Source: Corynebacterium sp. p3-SID1241 (GTDB lineage Bacteria > Actinomycetota > Actinomycetes > Mycobacteriales > Mycobacteriaceae). From it: 64,000 nt of DNA. The stretch spans positions 124,001-188,000 of the forward strand of contig JALXWS010000002.1 in NCBI GenBank assembly GCA_025144025.1. The letters are read 5' to 3'. Position 1 is the stretch's first letter; each line of letters starts with the position of its first letter. This document shows positions 1 through 9,377 of the stretch, in pieces. The translations under genes and the position numbers were made by a program. The notes beneath the pieces were generated by a model. The model was not told where the DNA came from. It did not search any database and worked only from the letters and a program-made list of their open reading frames with translations.

Positions 1-1
1 A

Positions 2-1312
2 CATATTCGCCGTGTGGAATCCGGCTGCACGGTAACTCTCCGCCCAGGCGAAGATGTCGTCGCCGAGCGTTACTTCAAGCCTCGTTTCCCCGTCCAGCAG
101 GTCAAGCAAGGAGAAGAGCAACAGCTCTTTAACCGCATCGCGGAGGCGCTAGAGGATTCCGTCGCCAAGCATATGCGCGCCGACGTCACGGTAGGCTCCT
201 TCCTATCTGGCGGTATTGACTCCACCGCCATTGCCACCCTTGCAAAGCGCCACAACCCAGACCTTTTGACGTTCACCACCGGCTTTGAGCGCGAGGGGTA
301 CTCCGAAGTCGATGTTGCGGCCGAATCCGCCGAGGCCATTGGCGTGGAGCATATCGTCAAGATCGTCTCCCCCGAGGAGTATGCTGAATCCATTCCGAAG
401 ATCATGTGGTACCTGGACAATCCGGTGGCTGACCCATCGCTAGTTCCCCTGTACTTCGTGGCACAGGAAGCCCGCAAGCACGTCAAGGTAGTACTTTCCG
501 GCGAAGGCGCTGACGAGCTCTTTGGTGGCTACACCATCTACAAGGAGCCGCTGTCTCTTGCTCCATTTGAAAAGATCCCTTCCCCACTGCGCCGTGGTCT
601 GGGCAAACTTTCCCAAGTTCTGCCCGAGGGAATGAAGGGCAAGTCCCTTCTCAATCGTGGCTCCATGACGATGGAAGAGCGCTACTACGGAAACGCACGT
701 TCCTTCAACTTTGAGCAGATGCAGCGCGTTATCCCGTGGGCGAAGCGCGAATGGGATCACCGCGAGGTGACCGCCCCCATCTACGCCCAGTCCGAGGACT
801 TTGACCCAGTTGCGCGCATGCAGCACCTAGACCTATTTACCTGGATGCGCGGCGACATCCTAGTCAAGGCCGATAAGATCAATATGGCTAACTCGCTGGA
901 GCTGCGCGTGCCGTTCCTAGACAAGGAGGTCTTTAAGGTTGCCGAGTCCATCCCTTATGACTTGAAGATCTCGCACGGCACCACCAAGTACGCCCTGCGC
1001 AAAGCCATGGAGCAGATCGTTCCGGCGCACGTATTGCACCGCAAGAAGCTGGGCTTCCCGGTACCGATGCGCCACTGGCTGGCCGGCGATGAGCTTTACG
1101 GCTGGGCTCAGGACACCATAAACGAATCCCAGACCGAGGACATCTTCAATAAGAAGGAAGTCCTCGAGATGCTCAAGGAGCACCGTGACGGCGTATCCGA
1201 TCATTCCCGCCGCCTTTGGACCGTGCTGTCCTTTATGATTTGGCACGGTATCTTCGTCGAAAAGCGCATCGACCCGAAGATCGAACAGCGCGATTACCCG
1301 GTCAAGCTTTAG
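2..1312 (+). CDS. ltsA: LtsA/AsnB-type glutamine amidotransferase, 5' truncated
   Basis: This is the C-terminal part of a class II glutamine-dependent amidotransferase of the asparagine synthetase B family. The reading frame is open from the first bases of the window, so the N-terminal Cys-nucleophile glutaminase domain lies outside it, and the GTG at 14 is probably internal. The ATP-pyrophosphatase loop SGGIDST is coded at about 206-226, followed by GEGADELFGGY and KADKINMANSLELRVPFLD, all typical of the synthetase domain. In corynebacteria the family member LtsA amidates meso-diaminopimelate in peptidoglycan and affects lysozyme sensitivity. That role is taken from the family, and a plain asparagine synthetase cannot be excluded from this fragment. 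A strong hairpin follows the gene. Confidence 0.85.
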   Translation, partial: HIRRVESGCTVTLRPGEDVVAERYFKPRFPVQQVKQGEEQQLFNRIAEALEDSVAKHMRADVTVGSFLSGGIDSTAIATLAKRHNPDLLTFTTGFEREGYSEVDVAAESAEAIGVEHIVKIVSPEEYAESIPKIMWYLDNPVADPSLVPLYFVAQEARKHVKVVLSGEGADELFGGYTIYKEPLSLAPFEKIPSPLRRGLGKLSQVLPEGMKGKSLLNRGSMTMEERYYGNARSFNFEQMQRVIPWAKREWDHREVTAPIYAQSEDFDPVARMQHLDLFTWMRGDILVKADKINMANSLELRVPFLDKEVFKVAESIPYDLKISHGTTKYALRKAMEQIVPAHVLHRKKLGFPVPMRHWLAGDELYGWAQDTINESQTEDIFNKKEVLEMLKEHRDGVSDHSRRLWTVLSFMIWHGIFVEKRIDPKIEQRDYPVKL

Positions 1313-1340
1313 AGGCTTAGGTAGTTTTTCACGCAGAGAA

Positions 1341-1375
1341 ATAGAGGGTGGGTGCCAGTGGCACCCACCCTCTAT
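1341..1375. terminator. Bidirectional terminator hairpin between ltsA and the Fe-S carrier gene
   Basis: A perfect 16-bp inverted repeat (1341-1356 with 1360-1375) has a three-base loop. It is followed by TATT on the plus strand and flanked by AT-rich bases. It sits between two convergent genes and can serve both. Confidence 0.8.
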
Positions 1376-1388
1376 TATTTACCTACTT

Positions 1389-1733
1389 TTAATTGAAAGA
1401 GTCGCCGCAGGCGCAGGAGCCGGTGGCGTTCGGGTTATCGATGGTAAAGCCCTGGGACTCGATGGTGTCAGCAAAATCGATCTTGGCACCAGTCAGGTAA
1501 GGAACGGACATCTTGTCCACGACAAGGTTTACGCCGCCTACCTGGTCAACCTTGTCACCATCCAAGGTGCGGTCATCAAAGTAAAGCTGGTAGCGCAGGC
1601 CAGCGCAGCCGCCAGGTTGCACGGCAATGCGCAGGGAGAGATCGTCGCGGCCTTCTTGGTCGAGCAGGGCCTTTGCCTTTGCGGCTGCTGCTTCGGTCAG
1701 AATGACGCCGGTTGCGGAAGCTGGAGCGGTCAT
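1389..1733 (-). CDS. A-type iron-sulfur carrier (ErpA/IscA/HesB family)
   Basis: A 114-residue protein of the HesB/IscA/ErpA family, which carries or delivers Fe-S clusters to apo-enzymes in the cytoplasm. The three family cysteines are present: one in PGGCAGLRYQ near residue 43 and two in the C-terminal GSCACGDSF. Length is normal for the family. I chose the ATG at 1733 because GAGGAG lies five bases upstream; a GTG one codon earlier is too close to it. The gene is convergent with ltsA and divergent from the DUF3043 gene. Likely clients nearby include the radical-SAM/Fe-S enzymes LipA and ThiC, but that link is inference. Confidence 0.9.
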   Translation of the reverse strand: MTAPASATGVILTEAAAAKAKALLDQEGRDDLSLRIAVQPGGCAGLRYQLYFDDRTLDGDKVDQVGGVNLVVDKMSVPYLTGAKIDFADTIESQGFTIDNPNATGSCACGDSFN

Positions 1734-1861
1734 CACTTCTCCTCAATAAGTCTTGGTTTCGTTGCCACTACCCTACCCGGTTAATTCAGGTGGGAAAAGG
1801 TAGCCCTTAGCCATAACGCCACTGAGGCTGGGCCTATTCCCCTATTCGTGCCTAAACCTTG

Positions 1862-1867
1862 TAGTGT
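1862..1867 (+). promoter_or_regulatory. Candidate -10 box for a leaderless DUF3043 transcript
   Basis: TAGTGT fits the corynebacterial TANNNT -10 pattern. It ends seven bases before the GTG at 1875, so transcription would begin at or next to the start codon. The GAGGGG between them lies only one base from the GTG and is too close to act as a normal ribosome site. Confidence 0.4.
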
Positions 1868-1874
1868 GAGGGGC

Positions 1875-2555
1875 GTGAAATTTCCGTGGCAAAAAGATGA
1901 TAAGACCTCCCCTGAGCCAGCCCCCATGCAGGAGGAAGCTCAGGAAAAGCCCCAGCGCAAGGGCTATACCCCACCCAAGGGTCGTCCTACGCCGAAGCGC
2001 TCAGAACAAGAGATTGCGCGCGGCGTAAGGCGCGATCCCCATGGAATGTCCGAGGCGCAGCGCTACCAGCACCGCAAGGACATGAAAAAGTCCATGAGCA
2101 AGGAGGAGTGGAAGGAATTTAAGAAGAAGGAGCGCCAGGAGCGCCATCAAGCCAACCGCGAGCAGCAGGCCCGCATGGCGGACGGTGACCCCCGCTTCCT
2201 TCCCGCTAGGGATCAAGGTGCCGAGCGCGCTTATGTGCGCGATTGGGTAGATGCCCGCCGCAGCCTGAGCAACTGGGTGATGCCGATGGCTCTGGCGCTG
2301 ATCGTGGTCATGTTTTTGACCTACGCAGTGCCGAGCATCGCAACCTTAGTCAACGCGGTGGCCATGGTTATCCTCATTATTTTTGCCATTGAGGGCATTC
2401 TTTTAGCCCGCCGCTGCAATAACGCAGTGCGTGCTAAGTTCCCTGGCACCACCGAGGCAGGCTTTAGCCTGGGCTTTTATGCTTATTCTCGCGCCAGCCA
2501 GCCCCGCAAGTGGCGCATCCCGCGCCCACGCGTGGAGCTCGGCGCTGACGTTTAG
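1875..2555 (+). CDS. DUF3043-type small integral membrane protein
   Basis: A 226-residue protein with a charged, Lys/Arg/Glu-rich cytoplasmic N-terminal half and two adjacent hydrophobic segments at about residues 135-185 (from SNWVMPMALALIVVMF to MVILIIFAIEGILL). It ends in a basic tail. This matches the actinobacterial DUF3043 family, whose function is unknown. Start choice: an upstream GTG at 1848 would add nine residues, but the GTG at 1875 begins with the family-like KFPW motif and has a -10 box at leaderless spacing. The CobT-like gene follows 12 bp downstream on the same strand and may be co-transcribed. Confidence 0.75.
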   Translation: MKFPWQKDDKTSPEPAPMQEEAQEKPQRKGYTPPKGRPTPKRSEQEIARGVRRDPHGMSEAQRYQHRKDMKKSMSKEEWKEFKKKERQERHQANREQQARMADGDPRFLPARDQGAERAYVRDWVDARRSLSNWVMPMALALIVVMFLTYAVPSIATLVNAVAMVILIIFAIEGILLARRCNNAVRAKFPGTTEAGFSLGFYAYSRASQPRKWRIPRPRVELGADV

Positions 2556-2567
2556 GGGAGACTATTC

Positions 2568-3362
2568 ATGTCCATTCCGCAGCCCGATAACCAGGCGCGC
2601 GCCGCACACGATGCACAGCTCGCAGCCTTTGGGCGCCTGACCGATGCCGCCCAGTGGCTAGCAGCATGCCAAGGCGAGGCACCTGCCCGTACACCGCAGC
2701 GCATACGCGCGGTGGTTTTTGGTGAACAAGTGGCCCCACTGCCCGCCACCGAAACGGCAGCGCGACGCGCCGAGGTAGGGCTGGAAGTAGTCACCGTGAC
2801 GGATTACGCCCAGGCATATCGCCTCGGGGAAGCCACGGCGGATGCGGAAATTGATGCCGGGGCTGACTTACTTATTCCCGCCGGTGCGGAACACGCCCGC
2901 GTGGCGGCGGTGATAATGGGGACTATGACGCTAACGGAACCGGTAGCGATCGTCGGCAAGCAAAGCAGCGTAGAAGACTGGAAACGCGAGGTTTCCGCTA
3001 TCCGGGATTCCATGTTTCGCGCCCGCAATTTGGAGGGAATGGAGCTGGTGGAATCCTGTGGCTCCTGCGTCCTTGCCGCCTTGGTAGGGTTTATCACCCG
3101 CGCTGCGCAGCGGCGCACGTCAATGCTTATCGATGCGCCGACTACAGCCACCGCCGCACTCCTAGCAGAACGCGACAATCCTGGTGTTAAGGAATGGCTC
3201 TACGCCACCACCCTCGCCCCCACCCCAGCGCACGAACTGGCGTTGGAAAAGCTGGGGCTCCACCCCCTGCATGAGCTCGGAATGGAGCCACAACCTGCGC
3301 TGGGAGCCCTAGCGGCACTGCCGATGCTACTAACAGGCGTAGAAATCGCTGCGGACGCCTGA
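2568..3362 (+). CDS. Degenerate CobT-like protein (nicotinate-nucleotide:DMB phosphoribosyltransferase fold)
   Basis: A 264-residue protein that aligns by eye with the CobT/DBI_PRT family over its length. The shared features are an N-terminal FGRLTDAAQWLAACQG, a central VESCGSCVLAALVGFITRA and a C-terminal LGMEPQPALGALAALPML. CobT makes alpha-ribazole phosphate for the lower loop of cobalamin and is usually about 350 residues. Here the regions matching the family's GEMGIGNTT and RLGEG(S/T)GA motifs read PAGAEHARV and MEPQPALGA, so the catalytic glutamate position appears to be lost. No cobU or cobS gene is adjacent. It may be a decaying or repurposed homologue. RBS GGGGAG is at 2554-2559, and ilvE converges 9 bp downstream. 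Confidence 0.6.
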   Translation: MSIPQPDNQARAAHDAQLAAFGRLTDAAQWLAACQGEAPARTPQRIRAVVFGEQVAPLPATETAARRAEVGLEVVTVTDYAQAYRLGEATADAEIDAGADLLIPAGAEHARVAAVIMGTMTLTEPVAIVGKQSSVEDWKREVSAIRDSMFRARNLEGMELVESCGSCVLAALVGFITRAAQRRTSMLIDAPTTATAALLAERDNPGVKEWLYATTLAPTPAHELALEKLGLHPLHELGMEPQPALGALAALPMLLTGVEIAADA

Positions 3363-3370
3363 AACCCCAG

Positions 3371-4465
3371 TTACGCCAAGGTGTGCAGCCAGCCGTGGGT
3401 ATCTTCTACGGCGCCGCGCTGGATTCCGGTAAGGCGCTCGCGCAAAGCCATTGTGATGTCACCGGCTTTATTGCCATTAACCTGGAAATCGGCCGAATCT
3501 CCCATCACACGCCCGACCGGGGTAATGACCGCGGCGGTACCGCAGGCAAAGGCCTCCGACATCGCCCCAGATTCGGCATCGCGCTGCCAATCTTCCGTAG
3601 TAATGCGGCGTTCAGTGACCTTGTACCCCAGATCGCGAGCTACTTGCAGCAGGGATTCGCGCGTGATGCCAGGCAGCAGTGAGCCGGACAGCTCCGGGGT
3701 CACGATTTCCGCGCCCTCGCCGCTGCCGTAGACAAACATAAGATTCATGCCTCCCATCTCTTCGATATAGCGGCGTTCAATGGCATCGAGCCAAACCACC
3801 TGGTCGCAGCCCTTTTCATCCGCTTGAGTCTGAGCCAACAGCGAGCCTGCATAGTTGCCAGCAAACTTGGCCGCACCGGTACCACCGGGAGCGGCACGGA
3901 CGTAGTCGGTAGACAGCCAGACCGAAACCGGCTTGATGCCACCGCTGAAATAGGAACCTGCCGGCGAAGCAATGAGCACGTAGCGGTAGGAATTGGCTGG
4001 GTGGACGCCCAAGGAGACCTCGGTGGAAATCATAAAGGGGCGCAGATACAGCGCCGCTTCCCCACCGGCTTCCGGTACCCAGGCTTTATCCACCTCCACC
4101 AGTTGGCGCAGGGATTCGATGAATTCTTCTTGGGGAAGCTCCGGCATGGCCAAGCGCTGAGCAGAGTTGATAAAGCGCTGGGCGTTGTGATCAGGGCGGA
4201 AGGTGGCGATGGAATCATCGGGCTGGCGATAGGCCTTGATTCCTTCAAAAATGGCCTGCCCATAGTGGAATACATTGCTGGCCGGATCCATGGTCATCGG
4301 ACCATAGGGGCGCACCTGGGCATCGTGCCACCCCTTGTCTTCAGTCCAGTCAATGCTGACCATGTGGTCCGTAAAGTGCTTGCCAAAGCCGGGGTTGGCA
4401 AGGATCTCGCTCAACTCTTCCGCGGACGTGGGGTTATCGGTACGAGTAATCGTGTAATCAAGCAT
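3371..4465 (-). CDS. ilvE: Branched-chain amino acid aminotransferase
   Basis: A 364-residue class IV PLP-dependent aminotransferase that interconverts leucine, isoleucine and valine with their 2-oxo acids, using glutamate/2-oxoglutarate. The PLP lysine lies in [15 protein letters not shown] at about residue 200, and [25 protein letters not shown] and [11 protein letters not shown] are all family blocks. Length is normal for the long actinobacterial form. The reading frame also allows a GTG two codons upstream (4471). Neither start has a clear Shine-Dalgarno sequence, so a short-leader or leaderless transcript is likely. It diverges from pepA. Confidence 0.95.
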   Translation of the reverse strand: MLDYTITRTDNPTSAEELSEILANPGFGKHFTDHMVSIDWTEDKGWHDAQVRPYGPMTMDPASNVFHYGQAIFEGIKAYRQPDDSIATFRPDHNAQRFINSAQRLAMPELPQEEFIESLRQLVEVDKAWVPEAGGEAALYLRPFMISTEVSLGVHPANSYRYVLIASPAGSYFSGGIKPVSVWLSTDYVRAAPGGTGAAKFAGNYAGSLLAQTQADEKGCDQVVWLDAIERRYIEEMGGMNLMFVYGSGEGAEIVTPELSGSLLPGITRESLLQVARDLGYKVTERRITTEDWQRDAESGAMSEAFACGTAAVITPVGRVMGDSADFQVNGNKAGDITMALRERLTGIQRGAVEDTHGWLHTLA

Positions 4466-4568
4466 GCCCACAATCTACTCTTTTATCTATAGCGAGGCAG
4501 GAATATGTTCACGACCGCGCGGTACAGTGGAGGTAAGATAAATAAGCCTTTCTATAAAGGAGGACACT

Positions 4569-6056
4569 ATGGCAAAATCCGATCTGCCCGCACGCGGTCA
4601 CTTCCCCAAGGTAAAGCTGGGAAAGAAGGTACCTAAGAAGGCAGAAGCACTGCTTATCGCAGCGTTCGAGGGCGATGATGGCTTGGAGCTGCCGGGCACC
4701 GCCCTGCTGGAGGGAGCCGCATTGCGCTCTACCTACGAAGCGCTTGTTGCCGTAGGAGCTACCGGTAAGACGGGCGAAGTCACGCGCGTTCCAGCGCCGG
4801 CAAAGGCAGGCGTGGCCTCCATTATTGCCGTTGGATTGGGCGATGCCGAGGAAGTAGACGATGAGACACTGCGCCGCGCCGCCGGCCAGGCGGCCCGCTC
4901 CATCACCAAGGTTGATGCGGTAGCCACCTCTTTGGGCGATTTCGGCGTGGCTCCAGTGGTAGAAGGCTTGATCCTCGGCGGTTATAAGTATTCCGGCCTG
5001 CGCTCCGAATCGGCCGCGGCCGCTACCACGTACACCGTGGTAGCCGGAAAGTCCGCCCAAGAAGAGTTCGACAATGCGAAGATTACCGCCGAGTCCGTCC
5101 TCATCGCCCGTGACCTAGTCAATACTCCCTCCAACCTGCTCTACCCGAAAACCTACGCCGCATTTCTGTCTGCCCAAGCGGCAGAGGCCGGCCTTGAGGT
5201 GGAGGTTTTGGATGAAAAGGCGCTGGAAAAGCAGGGGTTTGGCGGAATTACGGCTGTCGGTCGCGGATCCGCACGCCCGCCGCGCCTGGTCCGCTTGAGC
5301 TGGAAGCCGAAGAAGGCCAAGCGCCACGTCGCTTTGGTGGGCAAGGGCATTACCTTTGATACCGGCGGTATTTCCCTGAAGCCGGGGGCCAAGATGTGGG
5401 ACATGATTTCGGACATGGGCGGTTCTGCCGCTATGGCCGCCGCCATCATCGCCGCGGCGAAGCTGAACCTCAAGGTCGCCATCACCGCTACCCTGCCGTT
5501 GGCTGAAAACATGCCTGGCAGCAATGCCACCCGCCCGGGGGACGTCATCACTCATTACGGCGGCATCACCTCCGAGGTGCTCAACACTGATGCTGAGGGA
5601 CGCCTAGTGCTTGCCGACGCCATTGCGCGCGCCAGCGAGGACAGCCCCGACTTCCTTATTGAGACCGCTACCTTGACCGGCGCCCAGATGGTCGCCCTGG
5701 GCGAGCGCACCGCGGGCGTCATGGGCTCGGAAGAATTCCGCGACCGCATGGCCGAGATCGGCCGCGAGGTGGGAGAAAAGGCTTGGGCCATGCCGCTGCT
5801 GGAGGAGCACGAAGAATCTGTGAAGTCCGCCAGCGCCGATATCCGCAATATCAACGCCAAGCGCGAGGGCGGCATGGAATATGCCGGCACGTACCTGGAG
5901 CACTTTGTGGGCGAAGGTATTGAGTGGGCCCATATCGATGTAGCAGGACCTTCCTTTAACACCACTGGTGCTTATGGCTACACCCCAAAAATGGGCACCG
6001 GCGTGCCCACCCGCACGGTTGTTGCCGCATTGCGCGAGATTTCTGAATTAAAGTAG
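4569..6056 (+). CDS. pepA: Leucyl aminopeptidase (M17)
   Basis: A 495-residue cytosolic M17 aminopeptidase that removes N-terminal residues from peptides using two metal ions. The metal-binding and catalytic stretches are visible: GKGITFDTGGISLKP, MISDMGGSAA and the family signature NTDAEGRLVLADA near residues 340-352. The start is fixed by AAAGGAGG at 4557-4564. A TAAGAT at 4534-4539 is a candidate -10 box. pncA follows 38 bp downstream on the same strand, so the two may share a transcript that ends at the 6656 hairpin. Confidence 0.95.
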   Translation: MAKSDLPARGHFPKVKLGKKVPKKAEALLIAAFEGDDGLELPGTALLEGAALRSTYEALVAVGATGKTGEVTRVPAPAKAGVASIIAVGLGDAEEVDDETLRRAAGQAARSITKVDAVATSLGDFGVAPVVEGLILGGYKYSGLRSESAAAATTYTVVAGKSAQEEFDNAKITAESVLIARDLVNTPSNLLYPKTYAAFLSAQAAEAGLEVEVLDEKALEKQGFGGITAVGRGSARPPRLVRLSWKPKKAKRHVALVGKGITFDTGGISLKPGAKMWDMISDMGGSAAMAAAIIAAAKLNLKVAITATLPLAENMPGSNATRPGDVITHYGGITSEVLNTDAEGRLVLADAIARASEDSPDFLIETATLTGAQMVALGERTAGVMGSEEFRDRMAEIGREVGEKAWAMPLLEEHEESVKSASADIRNINAKREGGMEYAGTYLEHFVGEGIEWAHIDVAGPSFNTTGAYGYTPKMGTGVPTRTVVAALREISELK

Positions 6057-6094
6057 CCCCGCAGCAGGCTTTATGGGTTTAGAATCCTAAAGGC

Positions 6095-6631
6095 ATGAAG
6101 CCTGCTTTGATCATCGTTGACGTGCAAAATGACTTCTGCCCCGGTGGTGCCTTGGGCACCGAGCGGGGCAATGAAGTCGCCGAGAAAATCGCCACCCTAC
6201 AACGGCGCTACGAGACCGTGGTAACCACACAGGATTGGCACATCGATCCGGGTTCACACTTTTCTAAGGACCCGGATTTTGTCGATTCCTGGCCCGTTCA
6301 CTGTGTAGCAGAGTCCCACGGGGCGGCCATGCATCAGGCCATCGGTCCCGCTCAAGCCTACTTCCGCAAGGGCGAATACACCGCTGCCTATTCCGGTTTT
6401 GAAGGGGCCGCAAACGGTACCTTGCTCGCGGAATGGCTGCGCGAGCAAGGCATCGAGTCCGTGGATATCGTGGGCATCGCCACGGATCACTGCGTGCGCG
6501 CTACGGCTGCCGACGCCTTGCAGGAAGGGTTCACCGTCCGCGTTCTGCGTGACTATTGCTCACCGGTAGACGAATCCCGCGGCGAGGCCGCTTTGGAAGA
6601 ACTCGCCGCAGCGGGAGCCACCATCTGCTAG
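6095..6631 (+). CDS. pncA: Nicotinamidase
   Basis: A 178-residue isochorismatase-fold amidohydrolase that deaminates nicotinamide to nicotinate in NAD salvage; PncA enzymes also activate pyrazinamide. The catalytic triad is visible as Asp9 (IIVDVQNDFCPGG), Lys92 (FRKGEYTAAYSGFEG) and Cys133 (GIATDHCVRATAADA). The metal site is Asp47, His49 and His55 in TQDWHIDPGSHF. Length and motif spacing match PncA rather than a generic isochorismatase. There is no strong Shine-Dalgarno; AAAGGC lies just upstream of the ATG. A strong terminator follows. Confidence 0.9.
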   Translation: MKPALIIVDVQNDFCPGGALGTERGNEVAEKIATLQRRYETVVTTQDWHIDPGSHFSKDPDFVDSWPVHCVAESHGAAMHQAIGPAQAYFRKGEYTAAYSGFEGAANGTLLAEWLREQGIESVDIVGIATDHCVRATAADALQEGFTVRVLRDYCSPVDESRGEAALEELAAAGATIC

Positions 6632-6655
6632 CCCCGTGCCGTAGGAATGTCGACA

Positions 6656-6701
6656 ACGCCAGCGGCCCTCGAACCGAATGTGGTCCGAGGGCCGCTGGCG
6701 T
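6656..6701. terminator. Terminator hairpin after pncA
   Basis: A perfect 16-bp GC-rich inverted repeat (6656-6671 with 6686-6701), followed by TCTCTC. It sits 24 bp after the pncA stop and separates pepA-pncA from the thiC leader. Confidence 0.75.
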
Positions 6702-6962
6702 CTCTCTACAAAGTGTTTCCATGTATCGGCCAAAGCCGCCCTCTGGAAACGTGAGGGGTTCTCTCTATCTCTCTCGCATGCGCTTTCTCAAACGCATGAT
6801 TTAAGTATGGGCCATCGATATTGGACGCGGGTGTCAAGTACCTGAAAGTTTCCTGTTGAAATCTACCGCCAACGCTCCTGCCGCCTCCCCGCGGCCGAAT
6901 GCCTGCCCACTAATATTGCAAAACTCCTGCGCTGCGCTAGACGTTTGTTATAGGGTGATTTG
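6702..6962. other. Gene-free stretch between pncA and the thiC riboswitch
   Basis: No convincing gene is present. The stretch holds a small folded element (7-bp arms 6715-6721 and 6744-6750 around an inner CGGC/GCCG hairpin) and a CATGCG/CGCATG inverted repeat near 6778-6799. A TAGGGT at 6952-6957 is a plausible -10 box for the thiC leader. The meaning of the two inverted repeats is unknown. Confidence 0.4.
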
Positions 6963-9252
<2,290 letters not shown>

Positions 9253-9377
9253 AATTCCCTAGCTTACCCGGAAGGAGGGTAGTTACTAACCCCACATCTG
9301 CACGAGGGTGAGTAACACGCTGTAAGATTGTCGGGTAGCGATAGAACACTTCCAACTTTCGAGGAGTCTTATAACTC

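Noticed and set aside
6556..6804. Open frame across the pncA end and terminator
   Set aside because: It runs through the terminator hairpin and has no ribosome site.
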